From contig VNWV01000001.1 in assembly GCA_009801085.1 (NCBI GenBank), forward strand, positions 7,936,001 through 8,000,000: 64,000 nucleotides of DNA, in the 5' to 3' direction. The stretch is from Lasiodiplodia sp. COLG20. Taxonomy: Eukaryota; Ascomycota; Dothideomycetes; Botryosphaeriales; Botryosphaeriaceae. A model generated the notes under the pieces. The model did no database searches. It was not told where the DNA came from and worked only from the letters and a program-made list of their open reading frames with translations. Within the stretch, counting starts at the first letter, position 1, and each line of letters starts with the position of its first letter. Both the position numbers and the translations under genes were made by a program. Positions 35,838 to 45,866 of this stretch are shown in pieces.

Positions 35838-37068
35838 ATGGACCCCGCTTCGAAGGGCAAGGAAGCTCTGCAGGCCGGCCAGTACGATGTCGCCATTGCG
35901 AAGTTCACCGAGGCACTCGCTCAAAACCCTCAGGCGGTTTCGTACTATATCAGCCGCTCCACCGCCTACCAGCGCTCCTCGCCGCCCAGTCTCGAAGCCG
36001 CGCTCAAGGATGCCGAGATCGCCGTGAACCTCGCTCACAAGCGTGCTAAGCGCGAGCTCATCGCCGAAGCACAGCAGCGCCGTGCCGTCGCCTTGTTTGC
36101 CCTGGGACAGTACGCCAACGCTGGTCATGTCTTCGGCCTAGTCAAGAAGTTCACCGACAAGGAGAAGACGTTGCAAGTGTGGGAGATGAAGGTCGAAAAC
36201 AAGCTCAAGGCATTGGCCGAGGATGATGAGGCCTGCAAGGTCACGGCTGTTGACGTACCCGACACTGAACCCGAGTCCACTCCTGCGCCCCAGCCTGTAG
36301 AGGCTGCTGGCACTTCCGGTACCAAGCAGACGGCCGCGGCGACGCCCCCCGCTCCCCAGCCCACCCCGGCGGACAAGGTCAGGCATGAGTGGTACTCCTT
36401 TGGCGAGAACGTCACCATCAGCATCTTCGCGAAGGGCGTGCCCAAGGATAAGGTTGAAGTTGAAATCGAAGAGCGCAGCGTGAGTTTTCTTTTGCGAGTC
36501 TTTCGCCAGCAGAGCTAACCAAGGCTAGTTGTCGGTATCATTCCCCACCGCGAACTCAACGTCGTATGAACTCAACCTCGATCCTCTCTTCGCGCCCGTC
36601 GTTCCCGACAAGTCATCCTACAATGTTACGCCCTCGAAGGTCGAAATCACACTCAAGAAGGAAACGCCGGGCATGAAGTGGTCTTCGCTGGAGAGCAAAG
36701 ATGAGTCACTTCTCAAGACGGCTACCAATAGCCTTGCTGCTTCTAAGTCGACTGCATCAGCTCCGGCCTATCCCACCTCGTCGCGCTCTGGACCGAAGGA
36801 TTGGGACAAGGTGGCCAGCGATTTGACCAAGCCCAAGCAAGCAGGTGCTGACCCGTATGATGATGATGATGATGACGGCGGAGACCCTGCCAACGCCTTC
36901 TTCCGCAAGCTATACAAGAACTCGGACCCGGACACACGCAGGGCTATGCTGAAGAGCTTCCAGGAGAGCAATGGCACGGCTCTGAGCACTAACTGGGCCG
37001 AAGTTGGCAAGGCCACGGTCGCGACGACCCCGCCTGATGGCATGGAAGCCAAGAAGTGGGAGTCTTGA
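35838..37068 (+). CDS. SGT1: SGT1 co-chaperone (TPR-CS-SGS)
   Basis: HSP90 co-chaperone that links HSP90 to SKP1/SCF and kinetochore assembly. Exons 35838-36479 and 36529-37068 give 393 aa. A TPR-like N-terminus occupies ~1-115 (GKEALQAGQYDVAIAKFTEAL). The CS domain spans ~182-270 (HEWYSFGENVTISIFAKG ... VEITLKKETPGMKWSSLE), interrupted by the intron after EERS. The SGS domain follows (DWDKVASDL ... GGDPANAFFRKLYKN ... TNWAEVGKATV). A GAT repeat encodes six Asp just before the SGS core. All three domains are intact. Confidence 0.95.
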
Positions 37069-38256
37069 GGCAAGCATGCACTCTCTCGTATTCGGACGTG
37101 ATGGTTTTGAGACGGGATCTGAGAGGGCTGAAACTGTCAGCTTGCATTGGTACGGCGTTTATGGCTGTATGGTGGGCATTATACCTGACAGGCAAAGTGA
37201 TTTCTAAAAGTAGTAATTCAATTCCTCTTCTTCGAATAAGCACCTAGCCTTCCGAAGACTTGCCTCGTAATTATAATACTGCTTATGTGGTTAGTCGCAA
37301 CACGTTATTTGTGAAGCGCGAAGAGCTACAAATGCGTCAGACAATTACCAGGCGCAAAGAAGACCCAAAGCTTGTGGGGAAGCTTTTGGATTGACCAATA
37401 GCAAGTTGCGGTTAAGTAAGAAGGCGGAATAACGTCCGACAGCTCATCACTCGCGTCTTCGCGCCCCGAAGCTCCGAGACGGATTAAACGCGGGGACGTC
37501 GACCACTGCTGACAAAAACCCAAACTAACACATGGCACGTTCCCAAATGCGTGCTCCAGACTCGGGCCCGTTACTCAGCGGAGCTTTCGGGCGTGCACGC
37601 CCGAACCAAGCGGACGTTTCTACCAAGACGCTGGTCTGCAGGTCTGCAAGCATTTCCCTCGTCCGACCAATCACGTAGCAGCGGATTGGCAGAGCGGCGG
37701 CCTGATGATGGTGCTTGAGCGGCGTGTTCATACGTCAGAATTAACCATGCGTGATGACTTGCCCAGGATCAGGGGGTCTGCCAACCTGACGACCACCAAA
37801 GCAGGCGATGCAGGCGGCGGGGAAGGAGCGCAAGCTGCGGGGATTAGAGGCTTAGCATCTCGCAAGACGGCATGTTCTCTTTCCTCTTTCACTTCCTCCG
37901 CCCCCTCCTTGCATTGTTACGGTAGCCACTGATCATTGGGTCCAATTGTCTACCTGCCCACACCTCGCTCCTTCGCGCGTTCTAACGCCCGTTGGCCCGT
38001 GAGATAGAGGATTTCGTGATCGTGAGATTCTGGAGCGTTGGTCTGGGACGCATATAAGTAGGCCGTTCTTCTGTGCGGAGAAAAGACCCATCTGATCAGC
38101 GAGTAAAGCAAAGCCGTCTTGAGGACGACACAGACGACCAAGATTCAATTAACGTCGAGGCTCTTTGCTTGGCCAAAGCCTTGCGCCATAAATTGTTCTT
38201 CATTCATCCCTTTGAAACTCGCAACAGCGACTCGAGTCCCAGCCGGGTACAGAAAC
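37069..38256. other. 1.2 kb intergenic region
   Basis: Space between SGT1 and the DUF4243 gene on the same strand. No supported gene. Short ORFs on both strands lack domains. It presumably holds the promoter of the 38257 gene. Confidence 0.5.
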
Positions 38257-39764
38257 ATGGCCACCTCGACCAAGATTCAGCTCACGGCGAACGAGAAGCC
38301 GGCGTTTTTCGTCGCGCCGTTGAAGAAGGACTCAGCCGAAAAGGTGTCGGAGCTCCTGCAACAGAATCACGAGAAGCATCATATCTATTTCAATAACGAG
38401 GGATTCCACGTAAGTCCTGAACTGATAGCCTCGGTCTCCCTCAAGCATACATCAGTGACCCATCCTCTGCACAGAACCACATTGTCCACCACCTCCTCAC
38501 CCTCTACGCCCTCGGCGCCACCCCTTCGGCCATCCAGGCCGCCTACGACGCCAACAAGACCTACCAGCGGCCGCCGGTGCCCCTGCACCCACGCGTCACC
38601 GCGGACCTCAGCAACCGGACGACCTTCGCCGCGCACCTGGGCGACGAAGCCTACTATGGCGACTACCTGGTGCACTTCGCGCGCGAGCTGGACGCCAAGG
38701 GCGTGCCGGCGGTGCTGAGCGAGTACCTGTTCGCGCGCGACGAGCGGGCCGACGACCTGCTGGTGCGCACCTTCGCCGGCTTCGTGCACCCGCTGATCCA
38801 CCTGGGCTTCGGCGTCGAGTTCGCGCAGCCCGCCATCGTCGCCGAGGGCCTCGCCCAGGCCGCCACGCACGACGCCTGGATCGGCGGCTTCCTGCTCGGC
38901 GCGGAGCGCGCTGCGGACGCGCGGAAGAAGGAGGGCAAGGCGGATGCTGGCGTCACGCTCGGGCAGCTGCTGGCCGAGATCAGGGCCGACGAGAAGCTCG
39001 CGGGCGCGGCGCGGTGGGAGGACGCGAACAAGCTGCGCGACGGCGTCGTCGGGAGGGCTGGGAAGGAGATGTGCGAGCTCGCGGCGAAGTGGGTCGTCGA
39101 TGAGAACAGTAGTGAGAAGGAACTGGAGCGCAAGACGGCCGAAATGATCGATGCGTCCGGTAAGCTTTCACTCCCCCCAACATACTTTATTCTCTGCGGT
39201 GAGAAACTGACAGCTACAACAGTCTTCTTTACCGCCGCCCCCCAACGCCCCCCGCACGTTGCGAAGATTGACTTCTTCTACATGCACTCGGTCACCTCCT
39301 CCGTCTTCTTCACCTCCTTCCTCACTTCCCCGCTCCTCCCCGCCAATGCCCGCGCCCGCCTCCTCGAATGGAAGGGCCGCTTCGACCTCGCCGGCTACGC
39401 CTCCCGCGGCGCTCCCGAGCTCCCGGCTGCTGAAATCGTCAACTACGTCTCTTCAAACCATCGTAATCATGGCTGGCAGCAGCTGTTTGATCGTGCGAAC
39501 AGCATGACCGATGACGACGGGCATACTTCCAAGCTCCTGCGAGCCGTCGCTAACGGTGCGCAGGCGTGTGCGAAGCTGCGTCAGGAGGATAGGCGGGGCT
39601 TTACGATCGAGGGGCAGGATGCTTGGCTGAAAGCGGCTGCCATGGGAATGGACGGCGTGCAGGCAGGCGGCCCGAAGTGGCTGAGGAGCGGCGGATTCGA
39701 GAAGGCCTGGGCGGAGGTGCCAGTTCGTTCGGGTGCAGATGATGGACAGAAGGCACAGCTGTGA
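38257..39764 (+). CDS. Questin oxidase-like (DUF4243) protein, 459 aa
   Basis: Belongs to the DUF4243 group, which includes Baeyer-Villiger-type oxidases of aromatic polyketide pathways (questin oxidase, AflY/HypC-like) and many uncharacterised fungal paralogs. Exons are 38257-38409, 38475-39159 and 39223-39764. The splice after NNEGFH restores HNHIVHHLLTLYALGA, the His-rich family motif, followed by the VHPLIHLGFGVEF and HDAWIGGFLLG helices. The final exon carries FFYMHSVTSSVFFTSFL and SNHRNHGWQQLFDRA. Exon 2 is strikingly GC-rich at third positions. No polyketide synthase or other tailoring enzyme is adjacent, so a secondary-metabolite role is unproven; it may act in general oxidation. Confidence 0.85.
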
Positions 39765-39909
39765 GATAGTGTGGGGTTGGTGCCTGGCAGCTTGGTCGTA
39801 ATTTGGGGCGAATGTATTGTCTTGTCCAAGGATGATGCTCTACAAATTATCATGGTCAAAGTTATCCTTACAAATGCATTTAGCTATCTTTCAACTTCGG
39901 ACCCGGAAA

Positions 39910-41093
39910 TCACAACCGCCGTGCCTCTGATGTATTCTCACCACCTAACATTACCCACATTCGATCTTGAACAAACCAACATCCCGAAGTATCGTCTGGA
40001 AGCTCACGCAGCACAATTGCCGCAACAAGCATCAAATTAAGCCAAAGCAGCCCCACGAAGCACAAAATGTACGAAAGCAGTTGGTTGCCCTGCCATGGGT
40101 TATGCAGCAGTAGCCTGTAGGACAATGTGCCAAGTGTGAGAGCCAATGGCAGGAAGACACATGCTGCGGAGGAAAAAAAGTATTTGATCGCTCCGCCACC
40201 ATGGCTCGGTCTTTTCTGTTCACCAAAACATGTGTTAGCTCAGGAATCGATTGGAGCCGTGAAATGTAAGAGAGACTTACGAAAACCGTGGCGATCAGCT
40301 CATCCGTAACTTCCCACCTCCCATCAACGCCCGCCTTAAGATGCTTCACGAACCACGCGTCTCCATGTTGAAGCCAACCAGTGCCAGCCCTAGCCTGTTC
40401 TTTCTTCCCTCCCCCTCCCCATTTACGGCGGTATTCGTGGCGCACTTCCTCTTCAGCTTCAAAGGCTTCCCTCCGCCGCTCCAGCGTCTTCTCGAGTGCT
40501 TTCCTCTGCTCCTCCCGCGGCGCCTCGGGCCACGCGTACTCTCCCAGATACAGGTTCGCCGTGAGAATCAGGAGCTGGCCTCCCGCGACGACCAGGACCC
40601 ACCCGACCATTTCCTTCCACCACCACCCCAGCTCAGTTGATTCCAGGTACGTCGCAACGAGCTGTTGCCACAGGATCGGCAAGAACGCTTTGTAAAGGAG
40701 CATGCGGCCCAGGTGATTGCCCTGGAAGGAGCTGAGGACAGCAGGGCCTAGGCACCAACCGATGACGAAGCAGAGGCGGTCATTGCGGACCCATGGTTGC
40801 GGAAATCCAATGTCTGAGAGAATACCTTGCGGAGCGAGTATGGCCTGGATGTGGAGGAGCACAAGGATGACCTGCGGCCAGGCGGATGCGGTCACGATGT
40901 CGCTCCAGTCTATGGCTCGAGGCTGCTTTTCCACTTCTGCGGGCTTGGCTTGGTCAAAATTGAAGCATGGAGAAGAATTTTTCTGCTCTGAGCAAAGTGG
41001 CAGGCCATTGGCATCGATAGTTGTGTTCAGATAGACGCCTGGAAAGTCCGATGAGGTGGTTTGTTCCATAATGGTTGCTGATGTCTGCTCCAA
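39910..41093 (-). CDS. Polytopic membrane protein of unknown function (paralog A), 372 aa
   Basis: Exons 40281-41093 and 39910-40215 join over a 65-nt intron (GTAAGT donor, AACAG acceptor). Splicing replaces an unstructured read-through tail by IKYFFSSAACVFLPLALTLG and LSYILCFVGLLWLNLMLV, two convincing membrane helices. Earlier hydrophobic segments are WPQVILVLLHIQAILA, LCFVIGWCLGPAVL and WVLVVAGGQLLILTANLYL. Recognisable signatures are ILWQQLVATY, GEYAWPEA and a charged helix (EEQRKALEKTLERRREAFEAEEE). No known family was recognised. It is head-to-head with a shorter, related gene at 41406. ATG 41069 is an alternative start. Confidence 0.75.
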
Positions 41094-41405
41094 GCTTGAA
41101 GCAGATCAGGCTTCTTTGGGGGAGGAGCGTCTATTGAGGGTCGAGGATTCTTTTCAACGTGTCAATATATTAGGTGTGGTTGCGAGTTTGGACGGTACCT
41201 TGGTTGCGTTCATGTGGTAGGGGTCCTTATGGCATGTTTGTTGGTTTTGGTTCAAGACTTTCTCTTTCTTCCCTGAGCGCATACAACACAAATTCTGCAG
41301 CCAAATCTCCAACACGGAAACCATATAAGCACTCAATAAGTGCTCTCTCCCCCGAAACATGAAAGTCTCGGCATCCGGCTTCTCCATCAAGCATCGCAAC
41401 GCAAC
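41094..41405. promoter_or_regulatory. Divergent promoter between membrane paralogs A and B
   Basis: 312 bases between the two divergent starts, with a cytosine-rich, T-poor stretch just before 41406. A frame is open upstream of 41406 back to 41340, so paralog B could start slightly earlier. No specific sites were assigned. Confidence 0.4.
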
Positions 41406-41996
41406 ATGGAGCCCAAACCCCTCATCGATATCGAAGTCGGCCCCACCGACGTCAAACCCACCCCAGCCGAAGTTGGACCCACCCCAGCCAATGTTGAACC
41501 AATCCTACTCAACGTTGAACCTATCCCAGCCGATGTTGAAGAACAGCCTCGTTGCATGACCTGGCACGACATCTGCAGCGCTTTCTTATGGCCATCCACT
41601 ATTATCTGCCTCTTTAGCATCCCCAACCTCTTCATGACCAAAGACACGATAGACGCCAATCCGCTCATCCCCCAACCATGGCGACCCACCGGACACATCA
41701 TACTCTTTGCCGCGGCAGTATCTCTCAATATCCTCGTCTTCACTATCAAATACCCCACCCTCAGCATACCACCCACCGCTTTCAAGTTGCTACTCTCGCT
41801 TCTCTGGCAACAGCTCGTTGCGAATTACACATTCTCGGCCGGCCTGTCGTGTGAAGCGGGAAGTCTCTTGATCGTTACAGGAGGAACTTTGCTAGTGTTA
41901 CTGGTAGACGTCGCAGCGGGTGAGTACGCGTGGCCCCAGGCTTTGTTGGCAGGTGCCGATGGTCCAGGGGTACATTTAGTGCTTCCTTTCGGGTAG
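41406..41996 (+). CDS. Truncated membrane protein related to paralog A (paralog B)
   Basis: Shares an ordered set of motifs with paralog A: MTWHDICSAFLWPSTII against IDWSDIVTASAWPQVIL, LLWQQLVANY against ILWQQLVATY, and GEYAWPQA against GEYAWPEA. The N-terminus has VxPxPA(D/E/N)VEP-type repeats. The plain ORF stops 20 residues after GEYAW. A better 3' end may come from a weak intron, 41953-42068 (GTGCCG donor, GAGTAG acceptor). It would restore ERKALEAAKKE, matching the QRKALEKTLER helix of paralog A, but that reading ends inside hairpin copy 3 at 42259 (245 aa). Either way the last membrane helices of paralog A are missing. It is probably a decaying or disrupted duplicate. Confidence 0.6.
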   Translation: MEPKPLIDIEVGPTDVKPTPAEVGPTPANVEPILLNVEPIPADVEEQPRCMTWHDICSAFLWPSTIICLFSIPNLFMTKDTIDANPLIPQPWRPTGHIILFAAAVSLNILVFTIKYPTLSIPPTAFKLLLSLLWQQLVANYTFSAGLSCEAGSLLIVTGGTLLVLLVDVAAGEYAWPQALLAGADGPGVHLVLPFG

Positions 41997-42222
41997 CTCA
42001 ATATATCCCCCGTTCACTTCCTCAGCTTAGCGCCTCAGCCTGCCGCAATAGCGTCACAAGATGAGTAGAGAGAAAGGCGCTTGAGGCCGCCAAAAAAGAG
42101 TGTTACAGTCACCGTTGTCATGTCCGAGAATTAACGGCGGAGTACAAAGCCGATCTTTTCCAAGAGGATACAGTCCCCCCTCGCAGCCGATGGCTAGCGT
42201 GGATTTATTTTTCGCTCATGTC

Positions 42223-42307
42223 ATGGGTAGTTGAAGCTATCGTCCGGATGTATATGTAGAATTTTTAATTCAACATTCTCGTCCGGACGATAGCTTCAAC
42301 TACCCAT
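42223..42307. mobile_element. Palindromic MITE-like hairpin, copy 3 (perfect 26-bp arms)
   Basis: The best-preserved copy. The left arm, starting ATGGGTAGTTGAAGC and ending CGTCCGGA, is the exact reverse complement of the right arm over 26 bp, with a 33-bp AT-rich loop. It is followed by a T11/A10 palindrome and TAAGGCATAGTTAC, shared with copy 1. Confidence 0.85.
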
Positions 42308-42544
42308 ACGTTGTTTTTTTTTTAAAAAAAAAAGAAAAAGATAAGGCATAGTTACCATCGAGGATCCCGCTATTCTTCGTGCTAGACATCTGCATCTAGT
42401 GCAGAAAACATCTAAATCGATAGGCGAAGTCTGCGATATTCGTAGAAGTGATACAACCATGTATGTATCGTCGTTAGAAAAACGATTGCGTGGTAGTGTA
42501 GCTCGTAGCCGATGGCTAGCGTGGATTTGTCTTCTGCTCATGCC

Positions 42545-42629
42545 ATGGGTAGTTGAAGCTGTCGCCCGGATGTAAATATGGAATTAACAATTATACACTC
42601 ACGTCCGGACGATAACTCGAGCTACCCAT
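42545..42629. mobile_element. Palindromic MITE-like hairpin, copy 4
   Basis: 85 bp with the same outline as copy 3 but with arm differences that are mainly transitions. It carries the AGCCGATGGCTAGCGTGG left flank, and its right flank (ATATGTTATTTT) matches the flank of copy 2 read on the opposite strand. Confidence 0.8.
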
Positions 42630-42840
42630 ATATGTTATTTTCCTGACAAGATGTGAACAGCAGAGAAGTCGTATTTGATTCTGGCCGCTGTCTACCTACT
42701 GTAAGAAGGAACCACCATCTGGTTAACCCCTAAGCCTGAGCCCATGTGAAAAAGTTTCAGGCCCTATGCATTGATCAATGAGCTATTATACCTGATTTTC
42801 ATTTCTTCCATGGTCCTTGAATGTTTCATAGACCAGCCGT

Positions 42841-44200
42841 CTATTTCCACTTCTGCACGACAACTCCACCGCGCTTGAACTCTGACATGTCGCCCAGCAC
42901 CTGCGCCTTCTCGTTGAGCTCCTTGCTAGGAAACGTAGTCATGAGCGCGTAGTCACGCTCCAAGCTCGCGGGGCTAGCCCTGTTGACGAAATCGTAGAGG
43001 TCGCCGATGGTGTGGGTGGTGTTGAAGCGAGACTGCAGGCGAGTTCCATCACCGAGGCGGATCTGCATGGTGAGCGTGGGCTGCGAGTCATCGACTTGAA
43101 CCGCAGGGGGCTGGGAGGCTGCCGAGCTCGACGAAGCAGCAGCGGGGGTAGGCGTGGAGCTTCCACTGGTTGCACCAGGAGTAGGGCTGCCCAGCCTCTG
43201 ACCCTGTCCCGAAAAGGGCTTGTACTTTGGCTTGGGAGCCACATAATCCTCTTCCCTATGCGGCTGAACCTCCAAGTCGACCTCTTGGTTGTGCTCCACG
43301 TCCAAGATGTCAAGCGGGGCGCGTCCGCTGTTGATCATCTCCAGCAGGCCGGCGTTGGCGGGGTCGTCGTAGCGGTAGAGGCGGCCATCGTCGATCGAGA
43401 AGCCGTCGCGCCAGAGGTGCATTACACGACGGACGCGTTCGAGGCGGCGGGGAGCGCTCGCACCTGCATGGGGATCGGGCACGACGCGAGAGGGTTCATC
43501 GTCACCACCAAGCGTCTGACCTTGACCTCTGAAGTGGGTTTGGCGAGCAGGCGGCTCGTCTTCGCCACCCGGACGAGGCATGTTCCTACAGTCAGAATCA
43601 GCATAAGTTTTGGTGTATGGAATTAGAATGGGTACTACCTCCTAGCACGGTCGAGAATGCTGTTGATCTGGTCGCGAGTGCTGGGTCCGCTGTTTGGGTT
43701 CTGAACAGCAAGACCGGATTTCTCGCCACCGGCGAAGAAGTCCTGGTCCTCCTCATCGTCGTCGTCATCGTGACCATGCGCATGGCCCTGGGACGCGCCC
43801 TCGCCTTGTAGGTCCCTCAGCGTCCTGAGACCACCACCGCGCGCACCTCCGCGCTGCTGGCCACGCGCACCGGAGGAGGATCTGGAGGAGTCGGGCTCAG
43901 CAGCGCCGGGAGCGGGTGCTCCGCCAAGTGTGCGAGGACCAGTGTAGCCCGGAGGAGCTTGGGCGGGTGTCGGTTCGTCGGCATCTTGCTCTTCGGGCTC
44001 GTCCTGGGAAGCGTAGAACATGGTGATGGCGTTGGCAACGTCCCACTCGGTGGCTTTGAGCGCTGTCTCGGCCTGGATTGCTTTGTCAGTAGGCGCTCTT
44101 GCGGACTTGAAGCTCGGCATACCTGTTGGGGACCGGAGCCGGTGACGGCGCAAAACTGCGAGATCAGGTCGTCGCGCTGGGTGCCCGTGGGCTCCGTCAT
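42841..44200 (-). CDS. SHP1: p47/Shp1-type Cdc48 adaptor (UBA-SEP-UBX)
   Basis: Adaptor of the AAA ATPase Cdc48/p97 in membrane fusion, proteasomal degradation and phosphatase regulation. Exons are 44123-44200, 43639-44072 and 42841-43585, giving 418 aa. The N-terminal UBA-like domain spans exons 1-2 (QRDDLISQFCAVTG ... ALKATEWDVANAITMFY). A Gly/Arg-rich linker and an acidic DDDDDEED patch follow. The SEP domain is at ~205-275 (LWRDGFSIDDGRLYRYDDP ... INSGRAPLDI). The UBX domain is C-terminal (TMQIRLGDGTRLQSRFN ... MTTFPSKEL), with the FPS loop in the position of the Cdc48-binding FPR loop. It shares a 258-base divergent promoter with MIM1. Confidence 0.93.
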
Positions 44201-44458
44201 GGTGGGTGAGATGTGTCGGGAAGCTGCAGGGTTGGTGGTAGGTGATCCTGGCTGAGCGCGGCGCGATAGGAGCGAGAGCTTGGGGAAAAGTCGAGCTGGG
44301 GCTGAGTGTAAGGCGTGGGCGGCGGAGGCAGCGGCGGGGCAACGTCACTGCATCTCGGCGGCGGAGCGCGAGCTTCCACGGGCTTGGCGCTCCAGGACAG
44401 CGTCACCGCTTGAGACAGACACTCCGTCTACTTCCCGACATCCCTACAGCCGCCCATC
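44201..44458. promoter_or_regulatory. Divergent SHP1/MIM1 promoter
   Basis: 258 bases separate the two divergent ATGs, so regulation is probably shared. GC-rich, with no TATA-like element recognised. Confidence 0.45.
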
Positions 44459-44986
44459 ATGGCCTCCCCCGCCCCAGAGAGAAACGCCATGTCCGAGTCG
44501 GTCACCATCCCGTCCGACAGCGAAAACTACGACGGCAACAACGAGCTGTCGTCGTCGCCGCCCTCGTCGTCCAGCTCACCCGTCATACTCTACCACCCGC
44601 CTACCCTATGGGGCCTGGTGCGCGGCGCCGCGATAAACCTTGTTCTCCCCTTCGTCAATGGCTTGATGCTGGGCTTTGGCGAGCTGTTTGCTCATGAGAT
44701 TGCCTTCCGCCTCGGCTGGTCGGGTACCAAGGTCAGTCTCCCTCCGGTGCTACACCGGCAGACGCGTTTTGCATTCTGGGGCGCTTGTGCTGAGCGTGCT
44801 CGCCGCGCCTCCGCATCCGCTATCTACCGGGAGTCGTCATGTTCATTTTCTAACATCTCACAGGTCTTTCCCGTGCACCGATCCAACACCCGGAGAGTCG
44901 GTCCCGGTGTGCAGATGCAAAGCGACCCGGTCCGCAGGCGGAGACGGAGTGGCGAGGAGCTTGACATGTACGCTGCTTTGGAGTGA
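44459..44986 (+). CDS. MIM1: Mitochondrial outer-membrane import protein Mim1 (Tom13)
   Basis: Small single-pass outer-membrane protein that helps insert alpha-helical outer-membrane proteins and assemble the TOM complex. Exons 44459-44731 and 44864-44986 give 131 aa. The Ser/Asp-rich cytosolic N-terminus is followed by the family core: LYHPPTLWGLVRGAAINL, then VLPFVNGLMLGFGELFAHE and LGWSGTK. Splicing continues with VFPVHRSNTRRVGPGVQ, as in other fungal Tom13 proteins. The 132-nt intron (GTCAGT ... CTCACAG) is a multiple of three and stop-free, so the unspliced frame would encode 175 aa. An in-frame ATG at 44489 is an alternative start. Confidence 0.9.
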   Translation: MASPAPERNAMSESVTIPSDSENYDGNNELSSSPPSSSSSPVILYHPPTLWGLVRGAAINLVLPFVNGLMLGFGELFAHEIAFRLGWSGTKVSLPPVLHRQTRFAFWGACAERARRASASAIYRESSCSFSNISQVFPVHRSNTRRVGPGVQMQSDPVRRRRRSGEELDMYAALE

Positions 44987-45866
44987 AGAAAACAAGAGCG
45001 AAAGAATCAGTTGGGGGGCGCCAATAGAGCAGAGAAGGATCTGTATATACTCCTGGCAGGCACCAAGTAGATCAGTCTCGCCCCGCCGCAGGAAGGGAGC
45101 TTATGGGGCGTCGAGTGGACTCACGAAAGAATAATGCATGAACGATTCCGACGTGTTCCAATCCCTTGCAGGTCGCGCGTTGGGCTCGTTGGCGTCTCGA
45201 TGGGCCTCTTCCTCTCGTCTGTCTACTCTCGAGTCGCGACCTCTGGAGATTCCGCAGCGATGGTACAGCAACAAGGGCGGTCATGCTAAATTCAAGGGTA
45301 TGGCAAGTCTCGGGATTGAATACGTCAACCATGTTTCTATTTCAAGATCGGTTCATAAAAACATGGTTTCTCCTTTCTCCAAACATCATTCACAACCCCG
45401 TTCAAAAGAAGCCGGCAGAGGCCGTCAGCTGTCTCATGATTCACTCCTTTTCGCCACTTGATACTGCTCTGCTTCACTTTACTGGCGGAAATGAAGTATG
45501 ATTTCACTTTTACCAGTTACAAGTCCTTTCACAGACCGAAGGCCAAACACCTACACAGATGGCATCGACCAAAGCAGAAAAATCCGAAATCCATAGAGAG
45601 CGCAAAGGGCTCCACAAACATCAAGCATCTGGCCTCAGGCATGCGACCAGGAAGCGGCGGGGCTTTCTGTGATTCGGGCATGGCCCGTGTGCCTGCCTGT
45701 GCATGACAGGGATCGGCCCCGGCTTCCTCTACGGCGGAGCTGCAATCTCCCGGCCCAGGACGAGCCCCGAACGAACAGCACGCCTCCTCGCCTGCGCCCC
45801 AACTGACTTTTTAGATTTGTTTTCAGCTGGAGCAGGGAATGCACATAAAAACACTCCACCAGCAAG
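44987..45866. other. Intergenic region between MIM1 and MurQ-like gene
   Basis: About 880 bases. ORFs at 45138-45461 and 45166-45501 have no recognised domain and no clear splice partner. No RNA gene was seen. Confidence 0.45.

Larger units (their letters stand above)
41997..42840. other. Intergenic region carrying hairpin copies 3 and 4
   Basis: Space between paralog B and the 3' end of SHP1. It holds two 85-bp hairpins in direct orientation, 237 bases apart, each preceded by the same flank (AGCCGATGGCTAGCGTGG at about 42185 and 42509). The region after copy 3 contains a T/A palindrome. No independent gene was seen. Confidence 0.6.

Noticed and set aside
45138..45501. Two overlapping + strand ORFs between MIM1 and the MurQ-like gene
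   Set aside because: Both are short, in different frames, without domains, and no splice pair joins them to a neighbour.
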